A stretch of 64,000 nt of DNA from Promethearchaeota archaeon (GCA_013375495.1 JABXKC010000009.1:38773-102772); one strand, 5' to 3'; positions 17,646-26,648 are shown, numbered from the stretch's first letter. The notes: generated by a model not told the origin, from the sequence alone. Program-made: numbers and translations.

Positions 17646-18164
17646 TTAATGACTTTGACGATCTAATATTCTTTTGGTTAATAAGTTAAATGCATTCTGA
17701 ACGTTCTCTCCAGATTTACTTGAAACCTTTAAATAATTGAACAAATTAAATGCTTCTTTAAATTCTAATGCATAATCGTCAGTAACCATTATATCGTTAG
17801 ATAAATCGTGTTTCGTGCCTAAAAAGAGAATTGGTAAATCAGGATCCCCTCTTCGGCAAATATTTACCCAATTTTCTAACTTTTCTAATGTAATAGGGCG
17901 AGTCAAATCAAACAGTAATAAAGCTCCTTTTGCACCTAAAACATAACTTTCTAACAAGAATCTGAACCTTTCTTGGCCACCAAAATCCCATAATTGGAGA
18001 GTACAGTACTGAGTGTCGATTTCTACTTCTTTAAGAAAAAATTCAACGCCAATAGTCATACGTGTTTCAGCACTAAATTTTCCTTCTACATAACGATGAA
18101 GAAGCGTGGTTTTGCCGACACCGCCTTCGCCAGCTAAAAGAATTTTTAATATAAACTTTTTCAT
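17646..18164 (-). CDS. Ras/Rab-like small GTPase
   Basis: A 172-residue single-domain GTPase. G1 is GEGGVGKTT (12-20), the switch I Thr lies in RMTIGVEFF, G3 is WDFGGQE (58-64), G4 is TKHD (116-119, replacing the usual NKxD), and G5 is SSKSG near 148. The Gln of DFGGQE, needed for GTP hydrolysis, is present. There is no C-terminal cysteine, so no prenylation site is visible. Such Ras-superfamily GTPases are abundant in Asgard archaea. It precedes the PIN-domain gene by 13 bp. The ATG has a weak purine-rich site (AATCAGGAAAT). The Thr-for-Asn exchange in G4 is known in some Ras-superfamily members and need not remove guanine specificity. Confidence 0.93.
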   Translation of the reverse strand: MKKFILKILLAGEGGVGKTTLLHRYVEGKFSAETRMTIGVEFFLKEVEIDTQYCTLQLWDFGGQERFRFLLESYVLGAKGALLLFDLTRPITLEKLENWVNICRRGDPDLPILFLGTKHDLSNDIMVTDDYALEFKEAFNLFNYLKVSSKSGENVQNAFNLLTKRILDRQSH

Positions 18165-18503
18165 ATTTCCTGATTTCTCACAAGATTAATATTCTTCGAT
18201 AGATTGATGGCTATTATTACTATTTTTGAAGATAATTTTTAAATATTATTTTATTAGTTAATAATAATTTTCATTTTTTACCTTTTTGATTTAAGTAAAT
18301 TTAAATTCTATTTCTTTTTTAAGTTTTTATTATCTTCTTAACTAAATTTAATATCTTACATGTTTTTTTTATATTCTTTGAAAAAGTTTAGCGATATAAA
18401 AAACTAAAACAGGATTAAACAATTTTTATTTAATTAATTCTTTCTTATAATTGATTAAAAATTTTAAATTCTGTTAATCAGATTTCAATAAGGTGTATTA
18501 CTT
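18165..18503. other. AT-rich divergent intergenic region
   Basis: About 340 bases between the divergent GTPase and cupin genes. The sequence is very AT-rich with several TATA-like tracts (for example tttaaatt and aaattttaaat), which can serve as promoters in both directions. I see no reading frame of coding character, no stable hairpin and no repeat. Confidence 0.5.
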
Positions 18504-18782
18504 ATGAAAAAGAAAATACCAACCGAAGAAGAGTTGGATAAATTAGGAATAAAGTCATGGGGCATTTGGGAAAAAGAAAAAAGTATTTTTGATTGGTCTT
18601 ACAGTGATACTGAAACGTGCTATATTTTAGAGGGAGAGGTAGAAGTAACCGACAATACAACTGGAGAGAAACTTGAATTTAAAAAAGGAGATTTAGTACA
18701 ATTTCCTAAAGGATTAGAATGCGTTTGGAACGTTAAGAAACCCGTGAGAAAATATTATAACTTTGGAGATTTGAATATTTAA
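18504..18782 (+). CDS. Small cupin (DUF861-like)
   Basis: A 92-residue single-domain cupin. Residues 17-45 (IKSWGIWEKEKSIFDWSY followed by CYILEGEVEV) and the later GEKLEFKKGDLVQFPKGL match the cupin_3/DUF861 pattern (EutQ-like). WNVKKPVRKYY ends the fold. The metal-binding histidines typical of larger cupins are absent, as is common in this subgroup. AGGTGT lies eight bases before the ATG. Function unknown. The next gene on the same strand is the PAS/GAF sensor, 165 bp downstream, so cotranscription is uncertain. Confidence 0.75.
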   Translation: MKKKIPTEEELDKLGIKSWGIWEKEKSIFDWSYSDTETCYILEGEVEVTDNTTGEKLEFKKGDLVQFPKGLECVWNVKKPVRKYYNFGDLNI

Positions 18783-18947
18783 GTTGATATTTACTTTTTT
18801 TTTTCATTTTAAAACGATTTTTATGCAATTCACATAGTATTATATACCCATCTGATGAACTATTAGTTGACATAGATTTCAATTAAATTTGATGTGTTTA
18901 GATTTAATTCGTGAATAAATATAGAATGATAAAATCAGTTGCTTTAA

Positions 18948-21065
18948 GTGAATCCAATGAAGGATCTTGAGGTTAAACCATTTCTTTTAGAGGAAAACAT
19001 TAACAAATTTTTTAATAGTATTCCTATTCCATCATACATCTGGCAGAAACACGATGATGATTTTATATTAATTGATTATAATACTGCAGCCGAACAAATA
19101 ACTGACGGCAAAATCAAGGATCTTATAGGCGTAAAAGCATCTGAAATACATAAAGATAGGCCCGATATTGTCGAAGCGATAAAGATGTCATTTCAAGAGA
19201 AAAAAAGTATCTCTAAAAAATCCAATTATATAGCACAAGCTACCGGACAAATAAAATACAATTCTCTTAACATTCACCACTTACCACCTGATTTAATAAT
19301 TGTTCACATTAAAGATATAACTGATTGGGTTCTAGCAGAAGAAAGACTCAAAAATTCTGAAGAAAAATATAAACTACTATTTGAACGATCTCCTATCCCA
19401 ATTGTACTAACGGATTTAACAGGTATACTATTTGATTGTAATTTGGCTACAGAGAATCAATTTGGATATCTGAAAGAAGATCTAATTGGAAAAAACTATT
19501 TCAAATTAGGTATATATTCTCCTACGCTAATTCCTATATTTAAAACAAGAATATCTCATCTAATTGAAGGAAAACCAATTGAGCATACTGAATTTGAAAT
19601 ATTAAAAAAAGATGGGAGTAAATCCTGGATTGTTAATCATATTTCTTTGGTAAATCTTGACAACAAACCAATGGTACAATCTTTCATAAATGATGTTACA
19701 GAGCGAAAGAATTTCGAGCAAAAAATAAAGCGAAAACTCAAAAACGAGAAATTTGTTTCTGCCATTTCTTCTAGGCTTATTAGTACTTTAGACATTGATA
19801 AGGCTTTAAGTACATCTCTTCTTGAGATGGGTGTTCTAATGGGTGCCTCACGTGCATATATTTTACTTTTTAACGATGAGGGTTCACTTGAGTTTTATAT
19901 ACAAGAGTGGTGTGCTGAGGGTATAGAACCACAAATGATAAATTTAACAAACATAAATGAAACAACATTCCCTTGGATCTTTAATCGTGGTAGAAAGAAT
20001 GATCTAATCCACATAAAAGATACTTCGGAGCTTCCAGAAGAATCATTCAAACTTAAAAAAGAATTAGAAAAATTAGATATTAATTCTGTTCTTGGATTTC
20101 CTATAAAAATTAAAGAAGAATCTTTTGGATACATAGGATTCGATAACATACATCAAATAAGTAACTGGGACGAACTTGATATTGAGATTCTTCGTACTAC
20201 ATCTGAAATCATCGGTAATGCATTAGAACGTAAATGGGCTGAAGAAACACTCAAGAGCAGTCATCAATTACTCGCGGGAATTATTTCTTCTTTAACCGAA
20301 ACAATTTATCTTGTAGATAATCATTTTAATATAGTTTGGGCCAACAATGTCACTAAACAACTTTTTGGATTGAAATTAACTGGAAAAAAATGTTACAAAA
20401 TTTTCAGTCGTCGAGGAAAGCCGTGTACGGAATGCTTAGCCCTCAAAACCTTTAGAGATGGAAAAATACACGAGGACGAGAAGGAATTCATCACTATTAA
20501 TATGGAAAATTTGAATTTTTGGTGTACTTCAAGTACAGCAGGGATAAATTTGGAAGGAGAAACAGAGTTAGCTATTATGATATTAAGGGATGTTACAACA
20601 CGAAAATCAATGGAAGAAACGCTAGTTAACTCTGAAAAGGATTTGAGATTGTTAAATCAGACATTAATCCAAAAAGTAGAAGAAAGAACTAGAGAATTGC
20701 GAAAATCTGAAGAAAATTACAAAAAAATATTAAACGATTTAGATGTTGGCTTCTATAAGGGAGAATTTAAAGGCAAGTTACTGATGCATAATGCGGCATT
20801 AAACAAAATTTTAGGTTTAGGTGAAAACATTTCTTTAGTTGGGTCTCAATCCTCACAATTTCTTTCTAATCTAAATGAACAAGGACGTTATTATCGGGGG
20901 TTATTAGACAACGATAATATTAAGAACTTTGTCACAAAACTTAAGATTCCTAGTGGGGAGATAATAACCGTTCAATTAAATTCTCACTTGATAAAGGATG
21001 ATAGAGGTAACCCCATAGAGGTTGAAGGAACAGTCATTAAAATCACAGATGAAAATGAAGGTTAA
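18948..21065 (+). CDS. PAS-PAS-GAF-PAS-PAS sensor protein without output domain
   Basis: Cytoplasmic signal-sensing protein of 705 residues. Domains in order: PAS (about 20-120), PAS (about 130-255; PIPIVLTDLTGILFDCN, FINDVTERK), GAF (about 280-430; LDIDKALSTSLLEMGVLMGAS, VLGFPIKIKEESFGYIGFDN), PAS (about 440-565; TETIYLVDNHFNIVWAN) and, after a coiled coil (RLLNQTLIQKVEERTREL), a last PAS (about 600-705). The third PAS contains GKPCTEC, a cysteine pair seen in some PAS domains that bind metals or sense redox. No histidine-kinase, cyclase, EAL/GGDEF or DNA-binding domain follows; the stop comes straight after the last PAS. It may act through protein contacts. The start is GTG 18948 or ATG 18957. 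Confidence 0.85.
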   Translation: MNPMKDLEVKPFLLEENINKFFNSIPIPSYIWQKHDDDFILIDYNTAAEQITDGKIKDLIGVKASEIHKDRPDIVEAIKMSFQEKKSISKKSNYIAQATGQIKYNSLNIHHLPPDLIIVHIKDITDWVLAEERLKNSEEKYKLLFERSPIPIVLTDLTGILFDCNLATENQFGYLKEDLIGKNYFKLGIYSPTLIPIFKTRISHLIEGKPIEHTEFEILKKDGSKSWIVNHISLVNLDNKPMVQSFINDVTERKNFEQKIKRKLKNEKFVSAISSRLISTLDIDKALSTSLLEMGVLMGASRAYILLFNDEGSLEFYIQEWCAEGIEPQMINLTNINETTFPWIFNRGRKNDLIHIKDTSELPEESFKLKKELEKLDINSVLGFPIKIKEESFGYIGFDNIHQISNWDELDIEILRTTSEIIGNALERKWAEETLKSSHQLLAGIISSLTETIYLVDNHFNIVWANNVTKQLFGLKLTGKKCYKIFSRRGKPCTECLALKTFRDGKIHEDEKEFITINMENLNFWCTSSTAGINLEGETELAIMILRDVTTRKSMEETLVNSEKDLRLLNQTLIQKVEERTRELRKSEENYKKILNDLDVGFYKGEFKGKLLMHNAALNKILGLGENISLVGSQSSQFLSNLNEQGRYYRGLLDNDNIKNFVTKLKIPSGEIITVQLNSHLIKDDRGNPIEVEGTVIKITDENEG

Positions 21066-21084
21066 TATTCAATAAAGAATTAGT

Positions 21085-21627
21085 TTAGGAATATCTTATT
21101 TTATCTCTATACTCTTTAACAGAGACTTTTCTCGCTTCTAATCGTTCGTGTTTTATTAAAGTCTCTTCAATTGTTTTAATTTCGGTTCTAGTTTTTATAT
21201 CGAATTTCTTTAATTTTTCGAGAATCTCTTTTTCTCCTAAGCCTTTATTATAATACGCTTTAAAATTTGTAATTATCTTCTCGTTGTAAAAAATATAGTG
21301 TCCGTTAATGAAAGTTATTAGGGAACTCTTTTTACTTTGCTCTTTTGATAATTTATACATCTTTCCTTGTATTTGAGCTAGTGGATGTTTAAGTTTTCGT
21401 GCTATGTCCTTGTCTTCAATTGAATCTACCTCATTCAAAAATTTATCAAGTTTTTTATAAAACAACAAAGTTGGTACATAAGAAAGAGCGAATAAGCTAA
21501 TAGTAATAACGGTGATTATTATAGCAGCTAATTGATTAAAGAAAAAAACGATAAGGATTATAGCAACGAGAAATATAAACCACTTTCTTCCAATTGTCTT
21601 TAAAATTTTTACAAATTTTCCAGGCAT
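21085..21627 (-). CDS. Membrane protein with two N-terminal helices, function unknown
   Basis: A 180-residue protein. After a short basic start (KFVKILKTIGRK), residues about 14-58 form two hydrophobic segments (WFIFLVAIILIVFFF and AAIIITVITISLFALS). The remaining 120 residues are hydrophilic and mostly helical, with LEKLKKFDIKTRTEIKTIEE and many Lys and Glu. I do not recognise a family. A cytosolic helical domain on a membrane hairpin is the simplest reading. It lies just upstream of, and in the same orientation as, nothing obvious; it converges on the PAS/GAF gene and sits about 95 bp downstream of the 5S-like RNA gene. Confidence 0.6.
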   Translation of the reverse strand: MPGKFVKILKTIGRKWFIFLVAIILIVFFFNQLAAIIITVITISLFALSYVPTLLFYKKLDKFLNEVDSIEDKDIARKLKHPLAQIQGKMYKLSKEQSKKSSLITFINGHYIFYNEKIITNFKAYYNKGLGEKEILEKLKKFDIKTRTEIKTIEETLIKHERLEARKVSVKEYRDKIRYS

Positions 21628-21723
21628 ATAAATCTTTAAAACTCAATTAATTAACTCTTACTAAATATTATTATGTATTATTTAAAAATATTGTTTATAA
21701 GGAAATAAGGATTTCAGTGATAT

Positions 21724-21907
21724 TCTTAAACCACATTTACGATTCCGGGTTCGGATGGTACCGGGTACTATCCTGTATTACCATGACCGTAGCCGAAGCT
21801 ACAGTTTGCAAGTTCCCATAGATTTTCAACTACAGTACTATCTGCAACGCAAAACAGTTTAACTTCCGGCGTTGTAGCTAATCGCTACGAGATAATGTGG
21901 TTAAAGA
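21724..21907 (-). rRNA. rrf: Candidate circularly permuted 5S rRNA
   Basis: Read on the minus strand, the conserved 3' half of 5S rRNA comes first: GAAGTTAA (21859-21866), AGTACTG (21833-21839) and GGGAAC (21812-21817). Then follows CTGTAGC-TTCG-GCTACGG (21787-21804), where normal helix I strands are closed by a UUCG tetraloop. Then comes the 5' half with CCGG-TACCATCCGAAC-CCGG (21745-21764), the canonical helix III/loop C. Helix II can form between AATACAG (21773-21779) and CTGTTTT (21851-21857). Helices IV/V form from TTGCA/TGCAA and CTGTAG/CTATGG around an AGTA/GGAAC loop E. The outer ends TCTTTAACCACATT (21894-21907) and AATGTGGTTTAAGA (21724-21737) pair in 13 of 14 positions. A second hairpin, GTAGC-GATTA-GCTAC, lies at 21873-21887. 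No 3' half follows the 5' half, so the order is truly permuted. The break falls in loop B. Confidence 0.8.
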
Positions 21908-22059
21908 CACCACTAACAACCAATTCATATGTTCGGCTATATTATTGTAAAATGCTTTATTTATGTGGTTGTAAGTAATAGAAATAGTAAAGACTAGTAA
22001 TTAAACTTTTTCATAACAAATAGTTAAACTTAAAAGGATTTGTATTGAACTTATTAGGC

Positions 22060-24243
22060 TTATATCAGATTTCTAATGTTTTTTTTGTGTCTCTTCATTC
22101 CAATTATAACGACCGTTATAGAGATTCCAACTAATCCAACTATCATAATGGAAGCAACTATAAGCACATAATCTATAATTGGTTTTGGAATTGAAAAATT
22201 TAAATTTTCCTCGTAAAAAATAGAAGTTTTGTTTGTATAATCTCTCATTATTACGAGATATTGATATTCACCTGGTTCTAATTTATTTAAAGTAATATTA
22301 AACTCTTGTTTATTCATATTGAAATCATTGTATAGTCTATTTAGTGAAAAGTCTGAAAAATTATTTTTTGACAATAAAAAGAATACGCTTTCAATTCCCG
22401 AGTGATTATCACTTGCATTAAAGAAGAATACAATATTATTTGTAGCAGTAGGGTTTAGAGGGACATAATTAACAGTAAGTAGTTCAGGTATGTCAGTATC
22501 AGCTAAAGTGGTAAAATTAAAGTAGGAAGGAATTACATTATGCCCAGTGATTATTACGCTATAGTTTTCGTTCGCTTCAGCAGGTAGCCTAAAATCTACA
22601 AAACCATTTACATCAGCATAAACTGTTCGGTACTTTCCATTTAAAGTTCGGAGATTAATTCTTGCTCTCGGAACAACTCTCCCAAGATTATCTTTTACCT
22701 GAAACGATATACATTGACCTTCATAAATGTCCCCGGTAAAATAATCTGGAACTTCTGCAGGAACCTTTGTATATACATCAAGTTCTGGGTCACCTAATAA
22801 ATTATAAGTTAACACATTTTTACGGTGTTGTTGTTGATACAAGCCTTGTGTCATTGAAGCCTCTCCTCTCACAAAATAATCGCTATTCATATACTCAACC
22901 TTGGAATCGTATAGAGCCCTTCCTTGTTGGAACTTTTTTTCTGTGAAAAATTCTCTCCAAAATAGCTTAGCATTAGCTCTGTTGACTTTTTCTAATTCTT
23001 CATCATCTTGAAAATACCAGGTAACGCGTAGTCCACCAATGTAACCAATCGCTCCGGAGTCAGCTCTGGTAATTAACCTTTCACCTATGCTATAATCTCC
23101 TTTGTCGTACGAGGATGTTGTGCATGCATCGGCGTAAAATAAGGAAGGCATGTCTGTATTATTACTTGATAAAGCATCTGCGTTATTGTAATATGATTCA
23201 CTACTATCATCTGTAATCACAGTTGGATCTGAGTGTCCAGCAATTATTACTGTAGAGTACCCCGAATCAAATTCCGTACGAAAACTAGTGCTATTAAGAG
23301 AGCCAAGCGAGTTTGGGGGTAATGGAATGGTTGGTGTAAATGAGGATGTGGTTTTTGCTAGGTGTGTAAAGTTCATCTCATTAATCACATAATTCTCCCA
23401 AATATACTCCATAAGACGAGCTTCGTCTTCATCAGTGATTAATTTAATAGGATCAGGGTGATATTGATAATAACTTGAAACTCCTCCTGCGAGCAGCATT
23501 TTATTCATCCAGTCTCCAATATTAGGATCCGTTTCATATTTTAAAGTTTTATTAATCATTGCTGAAAGCTCAGAGGGATTACTAGCGGGTAATCGGCCAA
23601 CGTAAACTTCTGGTATCCACGAAATTTCATCAATTTCTCCATTATGTTCGGTAGATTCCCCCCATATGCTATTGTTATTATCATCCCACGATCCTGTTAG
23701 ATCTCCATAATAGAAATCAGTTGGTTTGTAATAATTATCAAAAGAAGAGTACTCCGATTCACCCGTAACAAAAACATCAGGATTATATACTTCTCTTATA
23801 GGGATTAGATCATTTTCAGCATCGCCAGCAAGAAGAACCCATTGAATATTTTCCTTCTCATAGAAATCTTTTATCATGTTTCGGATTTGCTCTGCTTTAT
23901 CCCTCCCTTCATAGTCCGAATAGTTGGTTAAAATGATTGTCTTGACTCCTTTCTCGTTCTTCCACTCCATTAAGGGCGTAGCGGCACTTACAAAGCTTGA
24001 ATCATTAACGATAATTAACATTTCTATTTTTTGATCGTTCCATAAGGCGTTTAATGCATTATAATCGATTTCTGGTAATTTGGATGTATTAATTACGGGT
24101 GTCGTCGCGATTTTCAAGTTTATCAGATTATGTGGACGATTAACGCTTTGATTTCCATCTTCTATATTGAGGGGAATAAGCGGAATAAGTATTAATGTGG
24201 TAAGTAAAATGAGAATGTATTTTTTTAACTCGAGCTTCCCCAT
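22060..24243 (-). CDS. Gingipain-like (peptidase C25) surface cysteine peptidase
   Basis: Predicted extracellular, membrane-anchored peptidase, 727 residues. An N-terminal signal segment (YILILLTTLILIPLIPL) is followed by a C25-type catalytic region: KGVKTIILTNYSDYEG, IQWVLLAGDAENDLIP, then the His in VIIAGHSDPT and the Cys in LFYADACTTSSYD, the His/Cys dyad of clan CD. NPSELSAMINKTLKYE and VGRLPASNP are also typical. After the catalytic part come beta-sandwich segments (GRVVPRARINLRTLNGKY, and DNHSGIESVFFLL) and a C-terminal helix (LIVASIMIVGLVGISITV) with a basic stop-transfer tail. It could process surface proteins or digest external peptides. It starts at the first ATG, with no clear ribosome-binding site. 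Confidence 0.85.
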   Translation of the reverse strand: MGKLELKKYILILLTTLILIPLIPLNIEDGNQSVNRPHNLINLKIATTPVINTSKLPEIDYNALNALWNDQKIEMLIIVNDSSFVSAATPLMEWKNEKGVKTIILTNYSDYEGRDKAEQIRNMIKDFYEKENIQWVLLAGDAENDLIPIREVYNPDVFVTGESEYSSFDNYYKPTDFYYGDLTGSWDDNNNSIWGESTEHNGEIDEISWIPEVYVGRLPASNPSELSAMINKTLKYETDPNIGDWMNKMLLAGGVSSYYQYHPDPIKLITDEDEARLMEYIWENYVINEMNFTHLAKTTSSFTPTIPLPPNSLGSLNSTSFRTEFDSGYSTVIIAGHSDPTVITDDSSESYYNNADALSSNNTDMPSLFYADACTTSSYDKGDYSIGERLITRADSGAIGYIGGLRVTWYFQDDEELEKVNRANAKLFWREFFTEKKFQQGRALYDSKVEYMNSDYFVRGEASMTQGLYQQQHRKNVLTYNLLGDPELDVYTKVPAEVPDYFTGDIYEGQCISFQVKDNLGRVVPRARINLRTLNGKYRTVYADVNGFVDFRLPAEANENYSVIITGHNVIPSYFNFTTLADTDIPELLTVNYVPLNPTATNNIVFFFNASDNHSGIESVFFLLSKNNFSDFSLNRLYNDFNMNKQEFNITLNKLEPGEYQYLVIMRDYTNKTSIFYEENLNFSIPKPIIDYVLIVASIMIVGLVGISITVVIIGMKRHKKNIRNLI

Positions 24244-24370
24244 GAAAAATCAATTAAATAGAGAGTGACTTGGTATATATTTTTTTTTAGAATTAAAAAT
24301 ATATTTGCTTATATTATAACAAATTAAAAATAAGAATACGCTTATTATATAAAAAAACTACCTAGTTATC

Positions 24371-24598
24371 ATGCCCCTTAGATTTAACTCTTGCCCTCAT
24401 TGTAACCAACGGATAGTATTCAGTATTGATGAAAGTGATATCAATTCATCGAAATATCCTGCTCCAGTATATGTTCTTCATAAAAGTGAATTATGTGGAA
24501 AAATTTCAACCTTTTATGTTGATAGTCTCTTAAGGGTTTCCTATAGGGAGCCTGAGAAGAAATCCGGTGCCCTTAGAACATTGGAAACAATAGATTAA
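24371..24598 (+). CDS. Small zinc-finger-like protein
   Basis: A 75-residue protein with CPHCNQRIVFSIDESD near the N-terminus and one more Cys (LCGKIS) at about residue 42, which may complete a zinc site with a His (VLHKSELC). Beta-rich text follows (STFYVDSLLRVSYRE). No function is assigned. The gene starts at the ATG at 24371 without a ribosome-binding site, is divergent from the peptidase gene and lies 135 bp before aIF2-gamma on the same strand. Confidence 0.6.
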   Translation: MPLRFNSCPHCNQRIVFSIDESDINSSKYPAPVYVLHKSELCGKISTFYVDSLLRVSYREPEKKSGALRTLETID

Positions 24599-24732
24599 TA
24601 TATCTTCTCAAGAGTTTATGTAAATCTTATATGTAACGATTAATTTAATAAAAATACTGCCTTTTATTTTTGTAGCGAGTTTAGAAAATTTATTAAATTA
24701 TTACTAACCAAAGTAAAATAGTTTTAGCTAAT

Positions 24733-26292
24733 ATGACGTACGTTTTAGAAGAAGTTTCGGGAATAGGTAAAGCAACAGCAGACCGATTAAGAGCGTCTGG
24801 CATTGATACAGTTGAAAAATTAGCTTCAATAACTCAAGAAGCATTAACACAGTTAAAAATCAAAGGAGTAGGTGAATCCACAGCTTTAAGGTATATTAAA
24901 AACGCTCAAAAATTAATTAAAGAAAAATCAAGTTATCCTGAATTAAAGAAAAAAGACAAGCCACTCAAGCAAGAAAAACCTCAAAAACCTGGACCAACTC
25001 AAAAAGTAAAACCTTCAAAAGGTAGTAATCTTAAAGATTTAATAAAGAAACAAGCAGAATGTAATATAGGGTTAGTTGGTCACGTTGATCACGGAAAAAC
25101 TACATTAGTTAAAGCCCTTACGGGAGACTGGACAGATAGACACTCCGAAGAACAAGAAAGGGGAATTTCTATAAAATTAGGATATTCAAACGCCACTATT
25201 TTGCATTGTCCCGAATGTGACGAGTATCTTACATATTATATGTCAGAAACTGCCAGAAAAAAAGGAAAACCTAGATTTGCTTGTCCAGCCTGTTCAAGCA
25301 CTTTGGAATTTAAAAGAAATATCTCCTTTGTAGATGCTCCCGGTCACGAAATCTTAATGGCTACTATGCTGAGTGGTGCTTCATTAATGAATGGCGCTTG
25401 CTTATTGGTTTCTGCGGATGAGGTGTGCCCCCAACCACAAACTAGAGAACACTTAGCGGCGTTAAATATTGCAGGCATCAATAAAATTATAATAATTCAG
25501 AATAAAATAGATGCTGTTTCAAAAAAGCAAGCCCTTGAAAACTATGAGCAAATTAAAGCCTTTGTAAAAGGTACAGTCGCAGATAAAGCTCCTATTATCC
25601 CTGTTTCTGCGGTTTTTGGAGCAAACCTTGGTTTAGTGGTTCGAGCGTTCGAAGAAATAATCCCCTCCCCAAACATTAGTGAAGAGGACGAATTTCAATT
25701 CTTAGTTGCTCGATCGTTCGATATAAATCGCCCTGGTACCAAAATTAATGAATTAAATGGGGGAGTTATTGGTGGTTCTGTCTTAAAAGGTAAAGTCAAA
25801 GTTGGTGAAGATATTGAGATTAGACCGGGGATTCGGGTTAAAAATAAATATAGTCCACTAAAAACCCAAATAATAAGCATAAGTCAGGGAAATAATTTCT
25901 TAGATGATGCTAAACCAGGTGGTCTAATTGGATTAGGAACTAAGCTAGATCCCGCATTAACAAAGGGAGATTCCTTAATAGGTCATTTAGTTGGTAGACC
26001 TGACACCTTACCAGAGGTAATATCCGAAGTCGAATTAGAGGTCAAATTGCTAGAAAGAGTTCTTGGGTCCGAAGTTCAAATGAAAGTCCAACAACTAAAA
26101 CATAATGAGAAGCTTTTATTAGTCGTTGGTACTGAGAAAACAGCTGGAATTGTAGTAAAGATACTAAAAAGTTCCTATATCCTTAATTTAAACCCACCAA
26201 TATGCGCTCCAGCAAATTCAATTTTTGCAATCTCAAGAATTATTAATAGACGTTATCGTTTAATTGGTTATGGTAAGGAATTTATTAAATAA
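24733..26292 (+). CDS. eif2G: Translation initiation factor aIF2 gamma subunit with N-terminal HhH domain
   Basis: GTPase that delivers initiator tRNA to the small ribosomal subunit. The core (about 105-519) has G1 GLVGHVDHGKTT, switch I ERGISIKLGY, zinc ligands C159, C162, C184 and C187, G3 DAPGHEILMATMLSGA, G4 QNKID and the eIF2-gamma-specific RSFDINRPGTKI. Ahead of it lies an extra domain (1-62) with two helix-hairpin-helix motifs: LEEVSGIGKATADRLRASG and LKIKGVGESTALRYIKNA. This closely resembles the N-terminal domain of RadA. A Lys/Pro-rich linker (63-100) joins them. Usual length is about 410 residues; here it is 519. The ATG at 24733 is the only start that includes the HhH, and both parts share one uninterrupted frame. 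SelB is excluded by the aIF2-gamma signature motifs. Confidence 0.93.
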   Translation: MTYVLEEVSGIGKATADRLRASGIDTVEKLASITQEALTQLKIKGVGESTALRYIKNAQKLIKEKSSYPELKKKDKPLKQEKPQKPGPTQKVKPSKGSNLKDLIKKQAECNIGLVGHVDHGKTTLVKALTGDWTDRHSEEQERGISIKLGYSNATILHCPECDEYLTYYMSETARKKGKPRFACPACSSTLEFKRNISFVDAPGHEILMATMLSGASLMNGACLLVSADEVCPQPQTREHLAALNIAGINKIIIIQNKIDAVSKKQALENYEQIKAFVKGTVADKAPIIPVSAVFGANLGLVVRAFEEIIPSPNISEEDEFQFLVARSFDINRPGTKINELNGGVIGGSVLKGKVKVGEDIEIRPGIRVKNKYSPLKTQIISISQGNNFLDDAKPGGLIGLGTKLDPALTKGDSLIGHLVGRPDTLPEVISEVELEVKLLERVLGSEVQMKVQQLKHNEKLLLVVGTEKTAGIVVKILKSSYILNLNPPICAPANSIFAISRIINRRYRLIGYGKEFIK

Positions 26293-26318
26293 GTGGTTCA
26301 ATTTTTATTTCTTAGTAT

Positions 26319-26648
26319 TTATGGAGAATACGAGAGGAATATTTCTCTAATTTTTCCCTTTATTAACTTTAGGGAAACATCTATTTGATCGAATATTTTT
26401 TGTAGAGTAGTAATTACAATAGAATCATTGTCAAAATTAATTTTTTTTGGAATAACTTGCTTTGTTTCGTATAGGATTAATGTATCTCCTGCTTTGGCGA
26501 GAAAATGAAGAATAATCTCAATTTTAATGTCTGTGGATAAATCTGATTCGTTTTTAATCTCCTTAAATTCGTAAAACACTTCGTCCATTATTCGCTTTTC
26601 TAAAAAACTTAAGAAATTCTCAATATTATCAATGAAAATTACTATCAA
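26319..26648 (-). CDS. Small protein of unknown function
   Basis: A 109-residue protein, mixed alpha/beta, with FIDNIENFLSFLEKRI, IKIEIILHFLAKAGDTLIL and LQKIFDQIDVSLKLIKGK as probable secondary-structure elements. No cysteine pairs, membrane segments or known motifs. The N-terminal pattern of a beta strand followed by helix recalls a longin or roadblock fold, but this is weak. It starts with TTG (26646-26648), only six bases after the stop codon of the upstream surface-protein gene on the same strand, so the two are probably co-transcribed and translationally coupled. Confidence 0.5.
   Translation of the reverse strand: MIVIFIDNIENFLSFLEKRIMDEVFYEFKEIKNESDLSTDIKIEIILHFLAKAGDTLILYETKQVIPKKINFDNDSIVITTLQKIFDQIDVSLKLIKGKIREIFLSYSP

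Noticed and set aside
24733..26292. Selenocysteine factor SelB
   Set aside because: The RSFDINRPGTKI motif, the zinc knuckle and switch I (GISIKLGY) are those of aIF2-gamma, and the SelB C-terminal domain is missing.
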